From the NCBI GenBank assembly GCA_965203365.1, contig OZ241878.1:1364001-1428000 (forward strand): DNA of 64,000 nucleotides. Reading direction: 5' to 3'. The notes beneath the pieces were generated by a model, which saw only the letters and a list, made by a program, of their open reading frames with translations, made no database searches and was not told the origin of the DNA. Below are positions 44,146 through 54,176 of this stretch, piece by piece. The number at the start of each line of letters is the position of its first letter. Positions within the stretch are counted from its first letter, which is position 1. Made by a program: the position numbers and the translations under genes. The DNA is from VYFG01 sp965203365. Lineage in GTDB: Bacteria > Pseudomonadota > Gammaproteobacteria > Arenicellales > Poriferihabitantaceae.

Positions 44146-47082
44146 CTAGGCGTTTTCAGCCCGCCAGAGATCCAGCTGTTTCGGCGGTTTCCACTGCGCC
44201 CCGCGCAGCAGGCGGGACAGGTCGCAGAGGGCTTCGAAGTCACTGCCCGAGTCCTGCGTCTCGCCCGGCAGGTCCACCCCGCTGAAGGCTCTGCCCACCG
44301 GCAAGACCTCCAGGACCGCCGACAAGGCCACGTCAAATCGCTGATCCCGATCCAGCTGTCTTTCGATCAGCCCATCCCGGGCGGCCTCCAAGGACCGCGT
44401 TCGGGCCAGATGAGCCGCATGGTGGATGGCATCAATGAGGCCCCGCGACCCATCGGCCGGGCCCAACGCCCCCTTGGCGACCCGATGCACACTGCTCCAC
44501 AACACTACATTGCTGTTTTTCTTCTGCGCCAGTCGGCCGATGATCTCCCGATCTAGGTCAACGCCGACCGAGCGGGCCAGTCGCAAGGCTTCATCATAGG
44601 AAAATTCCGGGGCCCGAAACGCATCCCAGGCCAGTACGAAGAAGGCCGTAGTCGGATCCATCTCGTCCTTCGCCTTCAAGTTCGTCAGCTGCTCTAGCCG
44701 CTTGCGCCGGACCTCTCTGCGCGCCACCGCCAAGGCATCTTCGGGGGTGACCCGATACGGATCCCAGGGCTCCTCGTCGACTGATGGTTGTCGTCGACGC
44801 GGTCTCTCCGGTTGCGGTCTCGGTGATCCGCGCTTCAACGGCCAGTGACGCGAGAAGACTTCCAGTGCTGGCCCAAAGGTCGCGAGATAGAGATCCACCC
44901 CGGCAATCCCCGCCTGCTGAAAGGCTTCGATTCTGGCTCGTACCTGCTGGGCGACTTCCGGTTCGACCTCCTCCCAGTATTGGTCCCGATCCTCCCCCGT
45001 ATCTTCGGCACGGGGTCGGCAGGCCAGAAAGATCGTACTGTTGGCGGCCGCCTTGTTGCGAATGTGCAGGCTACCTTCCGCCTCGGTGTTGATGGGCCAC
45101 GATGCCGTGACGATGAACCCGGCTTCCATCAGCCCTGTAGCGAGGGCATCCCAGGCGCCGGTCGCCTTATGGGTGAACATCAAGGTCAGGATGCCGTCCG
45201 GCTTCAGCACCCGACGACACTCGGCAAAGATCAATGCCATGCGGTCCTGGTACTCCCGGCCCGCCAAGGCCCTGGCTCCCTTCTTGCCGGGGAACCGCGC
45301 GGGATTGGCGACCGCCTCGCTGTGCTTGTCGGTGAGTTGTCGGCGAAACAGTTCCGGGAAGACCTGCCCGGCGGTGCGCTTGAGCCAGACATAGAAAAAG
45401 TCCGACAGTTCGGCATACATCACATTGTCGTAATAGGGAGGATCCATGACCACCGCATCTACGCTGTGGTCCGGGATGTGATCAAGGCTGTCGCCGGACT
45501 GACAGGAAAGGGTGACGGGCGGCGGGGGGGATGTCGTCGGGAACAGATCGTCTTGATGCCGGTTGAGACTCTTCGTGTCCGGTCGCAACAGGGCGACCAG
45601 TTCGCCGATGCATTTCGCAGTTTGCTCAATGGCCCAGTCATAGCCCACTCCGACCACCAGGGGTGCCATTTCGGCATAAGACCACTTAAATGAGAAATCA
45701 TGCTGAGAAAAAACATGTCCGATAACCCCGCGCTGGGATATCCAAACACACATTCTTGCGTTGTAATCACAGAGTTTGCTCAAAGATAACGCCAGATACC
45801 CATACGCGGCCCGGCGGAGGTCGGTGAGTTGACCCTCCTTGCGGTCGGCTTCCAGCATCTCGCCGAACACCTCGACACTGGTGCCGTGGCAGAGCAGCTG
45901 GCGCGGGGAGAACAGGTCACGCCATAGCGGCATGCCGTACTGGATGGGGCGGGTGTCGTTGCTGTCTTTGGGAAATCGCTCACTCGGCACCCGATCCAGC
46001 GCCTCCCACTCGGGCAGTTTCTCGGCCAGTCGGGACTGAATCTCGGCGTGGTTGTCATCCGCCGGGGTCGGGGGCCGATAGCCGCGCACCCATTTATCCT
46101 TGCCGCGTTTGCCTGACTTCAGGATCGTCTTGACCCGCTGCTTGTAAACCACGGCATACAACTGCTCGCCCATCTGGCCCGCCTGCGCCTGCTGCTTGAT
46201 TTCCTCCCCGTCGATGACCCGGCCGCAATCGGGATAGGGACACGCGCCATCCCCCCGGGCGACCGTCCCCTCGGACTGGTCCTTGACCTTGCCCACGATT
46301 TCAAAGGCGCAGACCCGACCAGCCGACCTCGGTCCCGTCCCCAGTGCCGGCTTCAGGCGGATGCCCGTGCCATCCGGAGCCAATCGCCAGTTGGGCGACA
46401 GCGGCACGAGACCCGCACAGTAGGGACAGGTGATGGTGCGGGCCCAGAGGTAACCATCTGGCCTATTGTCTTCCACCGGTTCCGACGGAAAAGTTCCCGC
46501 AAGGCGCTCGCGAACAGTCGCCGTAAATTCACTGCCAATCTCTTCGAAAAGCGCCTTGACTGCAATTCCATACTGACTGGGGAATTGGAGTGTGGCCGAC
46601 TCAATCAGTGATGCCACTGGATTCAAGTCATTCGCCATGGTTTCCAAGCCGAGGCGAACGGCCTCGAATGGCACACTGCCTCCACCTGCTGTTGGGTCGA
46701 GGACATTGGTCTTGTCACCAATGGATGTCGATACCCAATTTTTGTCCTCAATGGTGGGCGTATATTTAAATGCACGTGCATAACCATAGGCCGCCGCTCC
46801 CAAACGCTCTCCTTTTCGAGTTGCAATGGCAATCCGCCGCTTTGCTGCCACTGGGTCGCCATGAATGCCGAGCACCTGCAAGAACTGTTTCCGGTCGGCC
46901 TCCGCTGGCAGCAACGAGGCCAATACGGCAGCCCGAGAGGCCACCAGCGGCCGGCGGGCCCACCAGACATGAAGACGGTTGGGAGCAGGAAAGGGCGTCA
47001 TCGGCGTCCGCTCACGCGTGCTCTCTATCCCCAATGCCGCCATCGGCAGCCAGCGTTCAATCAGTCGGGTATCGTGGGGCAT
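44146..47082 (-). CDS. DUF1156 DNA methylase of a defence operon
   Basis: 978 aa. The N-terminus (LIERWLPMAALGIESTRERT, then NRLHVWWARRPLVASRAAVL) is the DUF1156 signature. SAM-binding motif I is NVLDPTAGGGSVPFEAVRLG and the catalytic motif of adenine-N6 or cytosine-N4 methylases is VVMDPPYYDNVMYAELSDFF. Cys pairs in between (CPYCAGLVPLS and CPYPDCG) suggest a zinc ribbon. Members accompany DUF499 ATPases and helicases in predicted anti-phage clusters, presumably marking self DNA. The target site cannot be read from sequence. Confidence 0.85.
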   Translation of the reverse strand: MPHDTRLIERWLPMAALGIESTRERTPMTPFPAPNRLHVWWARRPLVASRAAVLASLLPAEADRKQFLQVLGIHGDPVAAKRRIAIATRKGERLGAAAYGYARAFKYTPTIEDKNWVSTSIGDKTNVLDPTAGGGSVPFEAVRLGLETMANDLNPVASLIESATLQFPSQYGIAVKALFEEIGSEFTATVRERLAGTFPSEPVEDNRPDGYLWARTITCPYCAGLVPLSPNWRLAPDGTGIRLKPALGTGPRSAGRVCAFEIVGKVKDQSEGTVARGDGACPYPDCGRVIDGEEIKQQAQAGQMGEQLYAVVYKQRVKTILKSGKRGKDKWVRGYRPPTPADDNHAEIQSRLAEKLPEWEALDRVPSERFPKDSNDTRPIQYGMPLWRDLFSPRQLLCHGTSVEVFGEMLEADRKEGQLTDLRRAAYGYLALSLSKLCDYNARMCVWISQRGVIGHVFSQHDFSFKWSYAEMAPLVVGVGYDWAIEQTAKCIGELVALLRPDTKSLNRHQDDLFPTTSPPPPVTLSCQSGDSLDHIPDHSVDAVVMDPPYYDNVMYAELSDFFYVWLKRTAGQVFPELFRRQLTDKHSEAVANPARFPGKKGARALAGREYQDRMALIFAECRRVLKPDGILTLMFTHKATGAWDALATGLMEAGFIVTASWPINTEAEGSLHIRNKAAANSTIFLACRPRAEDTGEDRDQYWEEVEPEVAQQVRARIEAFQQAGIAGVDLYLATFGPALEVFSRHWPLKRGSPRPQPERPRRRQPSVDEEPWDPYRVTPEDALAVARREVRRKRLEQLTNLKAKDEMDPTTAFFVLAWDAFRAPEFSYDEALRLARSVGVDLDREIIGRLAQKKNSNVVLWSSVHRVAKGALGPADGSRGLIDAIHHAAHLARTRSLEAARDGLIERQLDRDQRFDVALSAVLEVLPVGRAFSGVDLPGETQDSGSDFEALCDLSRLLRGAQWKPPKQLDLWRAENA

Positions 47083-47266
47083 GATGAGACAATAGGACGA
47101 GTCAATGGGAGGGTATGCATCTCGGGCAAAATTAAAGGGTTACTTAAGAGAAGAAATATAGAAGTGTCAATATCGCTGTAAATTATCGGGGAACTATGCT
47201 ATCGGTAACTGATTGACCAAAAGGTCTACTTTATCAGCTGTCTGCGAGTAGCAAAAGATCCTAGTT
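47083..47266. other. Spacer between DUF1156 gene and pseudogene relics
   Basis: About 180 bases, AT-rich, no gene recognised. It may be foreign DNA that entered with the DUF262 module. Confidence 0.4.
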
Positions 47267-47552
47267 TCATTGAGCTTCATACCATGATAAATCATCTATA
47301 TTGACCTTGACGCAAAATGATCCCCCGTGCCACTCTGAAGTGCTAATGATTAATTTAGGTAATCGCCCAATACCTCCGATAGGGTTTGTCGAGACTTCAT
47401 GAATCGTGTCTGTACTCGGTCGTTTGATCCGTGCCGAATGTGATTGAAACATTGAAGCCCTCATCTTCCAGCAACGCGTGAATTCTTTCGCGGACAGAGT
47501 CTGCCAATGACTGAACAAAGTCTGTCTGATAGTCAGACAGACCGGTCGACAT
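47267..47552 (-). pseudogene. Frameshifted partner gene of the DUF262 relic
   Basis: An ATG at 47552 opens STGLSDYQTDFVQSLADSVR, then ALLEDEGFNVSITFGTDQTT, and stops at about residue 51. In another frame the sequence continues VSTNPIGGIGRLPKLIISTS, EWHGGSFCVKVNIDDLSWY. Together these look like one small protein broken by a frameshift. The partner directly follows the DUF262 relic with an overlap-sized gap, suggesting a former two-gene unit. The family is not recognised. Confidence 0.55.
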
Positions 47553-47558
47553 GACATC

Positions 47559-48440
47559 TCACAAAGAAGCATTCAACACCGACCTCCTTTCTTGCCCTGG
47601 TTCATACTTCCAAAAGCCGAAGCGACCAAACAATGCCAGGTTGTTCTTCAGACTGCGGCGGAAATCATCGGAAAGAGACTGCAATTGTCTTTCGCTCATC
47701 TGATTCATTTCACGCAAACAGTTGGCCAGATACTGATCCATGTCGCCATGGTACCCATCCCAACCCAACAGTCGAAACGCACAAAACCGATTGACAAACT
47801 CCCGGTTGCGCATGGCTTTGGAATTCAGATTGCCCCCGGTCGCTTGTTGAAACAGATCGAATTGTGCTTCCTGCCGAAGAAACCGTGTCCCCGCTCCCAT
47901 GAACAGGGAATTTTGCATCCGCTGACGAGTCAGTGACACACCCCCATTGACTCTTTCCGAAAATATCCAGTCGAACCCGCTCTGGCACCTTCGAGTCGAT
48001 AATAATGTAGAAGATGAGTTGGCAATCCTCTATTCTGAAATTTTGGTATCAGGTCGTCAAACCGCTGACCATGGAGCATTTCCGGTCGGGCAGCTTCAAC
48101 TTGAGTTCGCCTGCCATGAAACGGCGGAATATGGATAGGTGCTGCAAATCATCGACCACCACCATACGACCTTGATGGTCTTCCGCCAGATAAATGACAG
48201 GTCATGGGATTCGCATGAGGACCGACTCAATCAACTTGCTTTGCTTATCCGTCCGGCCAGATAAAATCCCGTTGAAATTTGGTAACCATGACATGGTTTG
48301 ATTGTTTGATACATCGGATCATATCAAAAATGGTCCGGGTTTCGCGACGTATCAACAAATCATCCGGTGGGTAATCGCCCCATGAGGTGCCTTGCTGCTC
48401 CAAGCCTTCCAGTGCCTGATCGTCAGACGTTTTTCTGCTA
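47559..48440 (-). pseudogene. DUF262 (GmrSD-like) gene, decayed by several frameshifts
   Basis: Segments in different minus-strand frames add up to a DUF262 protein in order. They are DDLLIRRETRTIFDMIRCIK with VTKFQRDFIWP, DKQSKLIESVLMRIP, VIYLAEDHQGRMVVVDDLQH (where DGQQRL is expected), LIFYIIIDSKVPERVRLDIF, and finally LTRQRMQNSLFMG and NREFVNRFCAFRLLGWDGYH. At least three shifts separate them, so it is not functional. DUF262 proteins such as GmrSD act against phage DNA. The relic lies between two genes of a defence operon on the same strand. Confidence 0.8.
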
Positions 48441-48485
48441 CGGCCGCATCCATCGCATTGCCCTTTATTCAGTTCCGTCCCATTG

Positions 48486-48956
48486 CTACCGCCTGGGTTC
48501 CGTCAGCAGACATCGAAGTGCCGTCAGCACCCGGCGAGGATACTTGCGATGCATGGCCATACCCAGCCAGTACGATGCCTCCTCGTGTCCCATCGCCTCA
48601 ATGCCTTCGGTCACCGCCCGCATGTTGTTACGGCTTCGCATGGGGGCAAGGGCACGAAATAGCAGTCCCAGGATCAGAGCGATATCCTCGGACAGTGCGT
48701 GGCCAGATTTCTGGGAACCCGTCCCCTTGCCCAATGAAATGCCTGCTTGCGAAAGTCGCTTGAGCACCCGATGCTCAATCAAGTCGAGATTGCGACCCCT
48801 AAGCCCCGCAACGCGTTGCGCACTCTTAACGTGTGGTGAAGCCGGCGCCGGTAGTTGCCACACCTCATAGGACGTATCCGTGGGCCCATGACGCTGTACC
48901 CGCAACTCATATCGAGGGGTCGCACTGGCTGTGACCCTGTCCATTAACCCTTCCAT
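48486..48956 (-). CDS. Small protein of the DUF499/DUF1156 operon
   Basis: 156 aa, basic, no membrane segment. Features: TPRYELRVQRHGPTDTSYEV as a likely strand start, AGLRGRNLDLIEHRVLKRLS (helix), and EEASYWLGMAMHRKYPRRVL. It begins ten bases past the DUF499 stop and thus belongs to the operon. A small conserved protein commonly sits at this place in such clusters; I cannot name the family with certainty. The start may be the internal Met 5 (48944). Confidence 0.7.
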   Translation of the reverse strand: MEGLMDRVTASATPRYELRVQRHGPTDTSYEVWQLPAPASPHVKSAQRVAGLRGRNLDLIEHRVLKRLSQAGISLGKGTGSQKSGHALSEDIALILGLLFRALAPMRSRNNMRAVTEGIEAMGHEEASYWLGMAMHRKYPRRVLTALRCLLTEPRR

Positions 48957-48965
48957 CTGTCCCTC

Positions 48966-51900
48966 CTACCCATCAACTTTCAGGGTCGTGGAGACATAGG
49001 CATCACTGCTGGCATAACGACTCAACTGTTCATGCAGTTTCTGGATTTCGGCACTGTTCACCGACAAGCCATCCTTAAAGACCAAGTGGTAGCACACCTC
49101 AAGCTTCGTGGAACCGGAACTGGCATCGCGCAGTTGGGGTTCGAGAAATTCCCGCACGGGTTGCCCATCCGAGACGGGTCCATGGAAATTCAACTCACAG
49201 GTTCCCCCGTCACGAGTCTCATAGCGCCCCTGAATACTGACGGTTTTCTCCGCGCCAGAGACCGCCCCCATCACACTGAGTAGACGAAATGCGTCATGAG
49301 GGTCGAACATCCGAATCTGCAAATCGCCGATGCTGGCCTCCGCCTCCTTGGCTTGCACATTTTCCCAAAGACGAACCAGCGCTTCACGCAGTGGTCCTTC
49401 AACGTCGAACGATTTTGCCGTCTCTTCGGTCGACGCCGAACCCTGATGGGGTGCGTGTGAGGGGTCTTCCGGCCGACCCGCCGTCGTTCCAGCCGGCATC
49501 CGGTCCACTGGATTCGTTACCGGGTCAGATTGTTCCGTCGATGGCCGTGGCCAGATCGCCTTTTGCTTGGCAAAAGCTATCGTGTAGATGAACGACTGCT
49601 CATCGATCTCGATTTGGGCATCGGGTTCTCCCGGCCCGCATATCAAGTCGCCCCGCTGATACACATATTCGCCCTGCTGAATGCCGCTTCGCACCCCTTG
49701 GATGAAGACATCGTCCCCCACCAGCATCGGCAGGACCGGATCCGCCCGGAACTCGTTGCGCAGTGACCTGGTTGAAATCTGACCCTTTTTCAGGGGGGTC
49801 CGATCCCGCACATAAGCGGGAGAGTCCGGCTCATCTTCCGGCAAGCGCAGCTTGTTCAAGTCGCGCAGGGCCCGCACGATGTGCTGTTGTCCCTTGCCCG
49901 GCTGATCGGAACTGGAATCCAGATCCATCGCCGTATGGGCCAGGTCGACCGAGCTCGTACCCACCCTACTACGGGACGGGTAGAACACGTGTCGGTAGCA
50001 TTGTTGAATGGCCAGTGCCAGTTCTTGTTCCGAACGCGCATCCAGTTCACGCACCTTTTCCTGCTGATGCTCGGCCAGATCAGCCAGGGATTCCGGTTTC
50101 CTCATCTCCCGCAACGCAAATCGCCGACGCATCTTGCGACGCATTTCGTCTTTGCGTCCTTCATCGGCCACCACGAACACCACCTGGTTGCGGAACCTTC
50201 GTAGCGCACTGCCCTCTGTGCCCGTTCGCGTGAAAATGCGCTCAATCAATTCCGGTACCGCGTCCACCGACTCGCCCACCGTCGTGGCATCGTAACCCAT
50301 GACCACCAGTCTGGGAGAACCGTCAGCGATATCATCCGGCACATCGTACGGCCCCCCCGGAAACAGCACTTTGACGAGTGTCTTGCCATCGAATATACCG
50401 CGAATCCGATCATGCAACTCCTTCCGCGCATCCTCCGCGTCCACCAGATCTTCCCTTTGCCGGATGATTTGGCTCAGGTTGGCCTCGGCATGAAATCGCA
50501 TCAACAAGCCGGGGCGATCATCCAGATAGGCCGATTCCTCCAAGAATTTCTTCCGCGCATCCTCGATGAAGCTGATATCGGCCCGAGGGCCGACTACCGA
50601 AAAGCGTAGCTGCTCAGGCGAGAGGCCTTTCAGAGCGTCATTGAAGGCGAGAGTATGCAGGAAGATGGTGCGAGCGACATAGGAAGCCAGTGGAGGATAC
50701 CCACGATAGGACTGCTGGTCGATCCGCTGTGCCAATGACGACTTGTCGCTTCGGGCTTCAGAGATATCACTGGAAATGGCCGGGGCAAAAGCGGATTGAC
50801 CCAGACGCGTCAGGATTTCCTGGCGAACAGGTTCATACCCCGGATCAATGTGATGAAGATGAATGGCGGTCGCATCTGATGGCTTCTGCGTCCAGAGTTG
50901 TGAAACAGTATGGGCGAGCAGGCGCAACATCCCCCTGACCCGCTGGAAATTCCCCAAGGTCGAGGTCTTTCGGGTCAAGGTGGTCAATACCTCTGGATGC
51001 AGGGGATAGCTCGACTGAAACTCCTGGTAGGTTTCCGGTTTGATGGCTTGCTCGGGAAGCGACTCCCGTTGATCGTTCCAGAGTTTCCGGTAGGCATCCG
51101 CCACCGCATCGGCAGCCGATGCGTCTATATCCGCAAACAATCGCCGTCGCAACACCTGAATCGTTTCGTCTTCTTCGGTGGGATTCAGCAGTGTTGCCTT
51201 TCGGGCCGAGACACTTTCCACCTCAGCCATCTGATCCGAGATGAACCGGTTTTCTTCCCCATAGGCATCCGTGGTTCGGCCGTCCTTGCCAATGGCCAAG
51301 GTATAGACGAGAACAGCATTGGGGGCACTTTCCACGGCCTTGAACAGCGAGGTCAGAAACGCCGTCAACTGCTCTCGGGCTCCCTCCAGTCTGCTCACCT
51401 TGCGAAGATAAACCGAAAGTTCATCCAGAAGAATCAAGACCGGTTCCCCACCGAACAGCTCGCGTAGGGTTTCCGCACCGGGGGCCGTACCCTTCTCATC
51501 ACTGGCCCGTACGCGTTCGTACCCCCGCGTCCCTCCCAATGCATAGGCGATTTCCCCCCAGGGCGTATGGGCTAAAATGCCCTCCTCCATCTGGCGTCCA
51601 TTGGCAGGATCCGCATTTTCGCCATCAAAGGCGGCTATTCGTACCGGTCCTTGAGGAATCCGAGCGGGGTCGAGAAATTCGGCCATGTTGGGGACATCCT
51701 GCCCAGATCTGGCCGCATGACACAACGCGATCAGCCCATGCGACTTTCCGCCTCCATAGGATGTGTCGAGCCGAAAGACAGAGGCAACTTCACTGCCAGT
51801 CCCACTCAATCGACCACAGACATTAGCCAGCAGGTTCTTGAGCCCTCTCGTAGGATAGGTATTGGCATAGAAACGGTTCGCATCGACATACTCGGCGGAA

Positions 51901-52016
51901 CCGGTTTTACGGATCACCTGCGCCAGGTCGGCCGCAAAATCCTCCTCCTTCATGGCCCCTGACAGAATATCAGGGCGAGGACGGCAGGTCTCAAAGATCG
52001 TCGGGATGGTCATCAC
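48966..52016 (-). CDS. DUF499 ATPase of a defence operon
   Basis: 1016 aa. Walker A is VFRLDTSYGGGKSHGLIALC and Walker B is EPVLILLDELSVYLRKVSRL, both in the N-terminal third as expected for the DUF499 family. The region after residue ~690 is Ser/Asp-rich and probably a linker (SSDQPGKGQQ, later GTTAGRPEDPSHAPHQGSA). A C-terminal domain ends the protein. First gene of the operon (DUF499, small protein, DUF1156 methylase, PLD/SNF2 helicase). The whole set was predicted as phage defence from its gene-island context. Length agrees with full family members. Confidence 0.85.
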   Translation of the reverse strand: MMTIPTIFETCRPRPDILSGAMKEEDFAADLAQVIRKTGSAEYVDANRFYANTYPTRGLKNLLANVCGRLSGTGSEVASVFRLDTSYGGGKSHGLIALCHAARSGQDVPNMAEFLDPARIPQGPVRIAAFDGENADPANGRQMEEGILAHTPWGEIAYALGGTRGYERVRASDEKGTAPGAETLRELFGGEPVLILLDELSVYLRKVSRLEGAREQLTAFLTSLFKAVESAPNAVLVYTLAIGKDGRTTDAYGEENRFISDQMAEVESVSARKATLLNPTEEDETIQVLRRRLFADIDASAADAVADAYRKLWNDQRESLPEQAIKPETYQEFQSSYPLHPEVLTTLTRKTSTLGNFQRVRGMLRLLAHTVSQLWTQKPSDATAIHLHHIDPGYEPVRQEILTRLGQSAFAPAISSDISEARSDKSSLAQRIDQQSYRGYPPLASYVARTIFLHTLAFNDALKGLSPEQLRFSVVGPRADISFIEDARKKFLEESAYLDDRPGLLMRFHAEANLSQIIRQREDLVDAEDARKELHDRIRGIFDGKTLVKVLFPGGPYDVPDDIADGSPRLVVMGYDATTVGESVDAVPELIERIFTRTGTEGSALRRFRNQVVFVVADEGRKDEMRRKMRRRFALREMRKPESLADLAEHQQEKVRELDARSEQELALAIQQCYRHVFYPSRSRVGTSSVDLAHTAMDLDSSSDQPGKGQQHIVRALRDLNKLRLPEDEPDSPAYVRDRTPLKKGQISTRSLRNEFRADPVLPMLVGDDVFIQGVRSGIQQGEYVYQRGDLICGPGEPDAQIEIDEQSFIYTIAFAKQKAIWPRPSTEQSDPVTNPVDRMPAGTTAGRPEDPSHAPHQGSASTEETAKSFDVEGPLREALVRLWENVQAKEAEASIGDLQIRMFDPHDAFRLLSVMGAVSGAEKTVSIQGRYETRDGGTCELNFHGPVSDGQPVREFLEPQLRDASSGSTKLEVCYHLVFKDGLSVNSAEIQKLHEQLSRYASSDAYVSTTLKVDG

Positions 52017-52918
52017 TCAGTCTGGTTTTTTCGTTCTGATGCTGTCACTGCCTGCCAAGCCTCCCCATCGACATCGTCAGACAATGATGGAGGTGGACGG
52101 CCTCTCGATACCATGGGCGCTACCACCATATCGGAAAGCACCATCGTCTGTCCACATCGGCCGGTTCGAGTCCAGCATGGCGAAAAGGTTCGCACAGGTC
52201 GTACCGTCCGACAACCGCTTCATCGGACAGCGATTTGCCACGCCGGGATGATACACGGAAAATCGCACGAATTTCGGTATCCTAGTGCGACCCCGTCCCG
52301 TGGGCCAACCCCTGTTTCGCGACATCCAGAAAGAAGCGGCGCCCATGGTCCGACCTGTCTCGGGGGCAATGTGACCCCTACTGGGCTGACATGCGCACCG
52401 GCGGCGGGACCTGATCAAGCGATCCCCCTCGGAAACCACAGTCTTCCTTGACGTCCAATCCAGGAGCCAGCCTCTGACCGAGGCGCTCAAGAACGGGGGC
52501 AGATGCCCTGTCCGGTGAACCCCATGCCGGTCACTGACCGTCCCCCTGTGATGTGATGCCAGAGGAAATGGGATATCCTGATTTGATCTCTGGACCCGGG
52601 GCGACCTCCTTCAGACGATGAATGCTGACCCGATGCCTGATCACGGCATCTTTCAGTGGGTTCGGTGAGGACCGGACACAATCCATGGACGACTCCTGAC
52701 AAGCCAGTCCACTGGACCGAGCCGATAACCGCATCGAAACCCCTCGCACCCTGGCTCGCATCCAGACCATTGCCTAGGCAGGGCGGACTCATACCTAACT
52801 GGTCGGAATCCCCAGTGAATCCAAATGTCGGGGGAATGAACCGTGACGACTCGATGGCCAGATGAGAGATCATGGGTATCCCCATAGCGGGAGTCGTCAG
52901 CCAACTGGCCCCTTCATC
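52017..52918. other. Long intergenic region with no recognised gene
   Basis: About 900 bases between the DUF499 start and the Rieske gene stop. The promoter of the defence operon must be at its left end. Several frames up to 137 codons are open, but they lack family motifs and Shine-Dalgarno sites. It may be decayed mobile DNA; a GC-rich patch at 52300-52450 is different in composition. Confidence 0.45.
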
Positions 52919-54052
52919 TCAGGACAGCGCCTCTCGAACCAGTTGTTGAAAGTGGTGCACCCCATGTTCACTCAATTCGGAACGTTGAGCGTCGACAACG
53001 AACCGGCCCTGGTTGTACCCCATTGACTTCAGACCCCGCTGCACGCTCTCACACAGCCCGATGTCCTCAGGTTGCAGGACATCATCCAAGTACTGACAGG
53101 CATTTTTCATCTCTTCGCTCAATTCCGGTGAAGACGTAAAGACATCGAGATATTCCAGAGTCTTTTCTTCTCCCACCGGATTCATCTGCAGGACCGACAA
53201 ATTGGGTTCTCCCGGCATAGCCCACAGCGTCATGTTGGGCCAAAGAAACCAGGCCGCATAGCTGAAATCCACCTCCGAACTGATCCGATAGGCGGAGCTG
53301 TCGGGATTGACCGACCCACGCGAACAGTGACTCGACCACCACCGATGGGTGCGGGTCTGGTAGCGGTCCATGTTGACCAGGTCCACGAAGTCCCGATGGG
53401 CGACATGGCAATGGTAGCACTCCAGAAAATTGTCGATGACCACCTTCCAGTTGCTGGCTACATCGTATTGACGACGCGCCGCATAAACCAACGATCCCGC
53501 TTCGGGAACATAGCTTCGGATGTCCTGTTCCAGACCCACAAACCATTCTGAAAATGGCGCGGCACTCAGGTCACAGTTCACCAACACCATGCCGAGAAAC
53601 TCCTCGACCCGGACCGGAACCAAGGAAAAATCACCGGCTCTGAACCCGGGACAGGCTTCGGTATTGCGGGCACTGACCAAGGTTCCATCCGACTGGTAGG
53701 ACCACGCATGATAGGGACACACGATCAGGCGCGTGCGGCCGGACCCCCGAACCAGTTCATGCCCTCGGTGCTGACAGACGTTGTGAAACCCCCTCAGTTT
53801 CCCATGGTCATCTCGGATAATCAGGAGATTCTGATCATGAATCCGCGTGGTGAGATAACATCCTGGCTCCGCCACCTGACTGATATGGCCGGCGTAATGC
53901 CAACTCCGGTAGAAGATGGCATATTTCTCCCGGTCATGAATATCCGGATCATAGTACCAGTGGGCCGGGAGGGTGAAGGAAGTGGCCGGGTCATCCTGGA
54001 ATGGACGTTCCAAGGGTTTTAACCGGTTCAGTCTCTCGACGGGCTTGTTCAT
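52919..54052 (-). CDS. Rieske-type oxygenase alpha subunit (glycine betaine/choline monooxygenase-like)
   Basis: 377 aa. The Rieske [2Fe-2S] motif is GFHNVCQHRGHELV followed by IVCPYHAWSYQSDG (CxH...CxxH). The catalytic mononuclear iron ligands lie in IDNFLECYHCHVAHRDFVDL. Overall layout, including the start FTLPAHWYYDPDIHDREKYA, resembles the quaternary-ammonium branch (choline monooxygenase, GbcA, carnitine or stachydrine demethylases). No reductase gene is adjacent. Given mttB-like, betA and dimethylglycine dehydrogenase-like genes in the same window, glycine betaine or a related methylated amine is a fitting substrate. Confidence 0.8.
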   Translation of the reverse strand: MNKPVERLNRLKPLERPFQDDPATSFTLPAHWYYDPDIHDREKYAIFYRSWHYAGHISQVAEPGCYLTTRIHDQNLLIIRDDHGKLRGFHNVCQHRGHELVRGSGRTRLIVCPYHAWSYQSDGTLVSARNTEACPGFRAGDFSLVPVRVEEFLGMVLVNCDLSAAPFSEWFVGLEQDIRSYVPEAGSLVYAARRQYDVASNWKVVIDNFLECYHCHVAHRDFVDLVNMDRYQTRTHRWWSSHCSRGSVNPDSSAYRISSEVDFSYAAWFLWPNMTLWAMPGEPNLSVLQMNPVGEEKTLEYLDVFTSSPELSEEMKNACQYLDDVLQPEDIGLCESVQRGLKSMGYNQGRFVVDAQRSELSEHGVHHFQQLVREALS

Positions 54053-54176
54053 GTAGTGATCCTGTCAGGGAAAAGGAATGGGACGCTCTGGGCTCTGAGA
54101 ATCGCCTGGTTGCGTGGACACATGCCAAGCGATCCAGACAAAATCTGGACCGGATAAACGCAGCCGACTCCTCTGG

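Noticed and set aside
47318..47342. Fourth element-end-like match (CCCCCGTGCCACTCTGAAGTGC)
   Set aside because: On the minus strand it is coding for TSEWHGGSF in the relic gene and lacks the AACAC part. Probably chance.
40955..52016. DISARM or BREX system
   Set aside because: No DUF1998 (DrmB), PglZ, BrxC-like or Lon-like genes; the DUF499/DUF1156 set is a different module.
52150..52180. tRNA-like T arm (GGTTCGAGTCC)
   Set aside because: The stem has a mismatch, and no acceptor, D or anticodon arms can be built around it.
52077..52490. 137-codon open frame upstream of the DUF499 gene
   Set aside because: No ribosome binding site, no motif and Arg/Ser-rich composition. Kept as intergenic.
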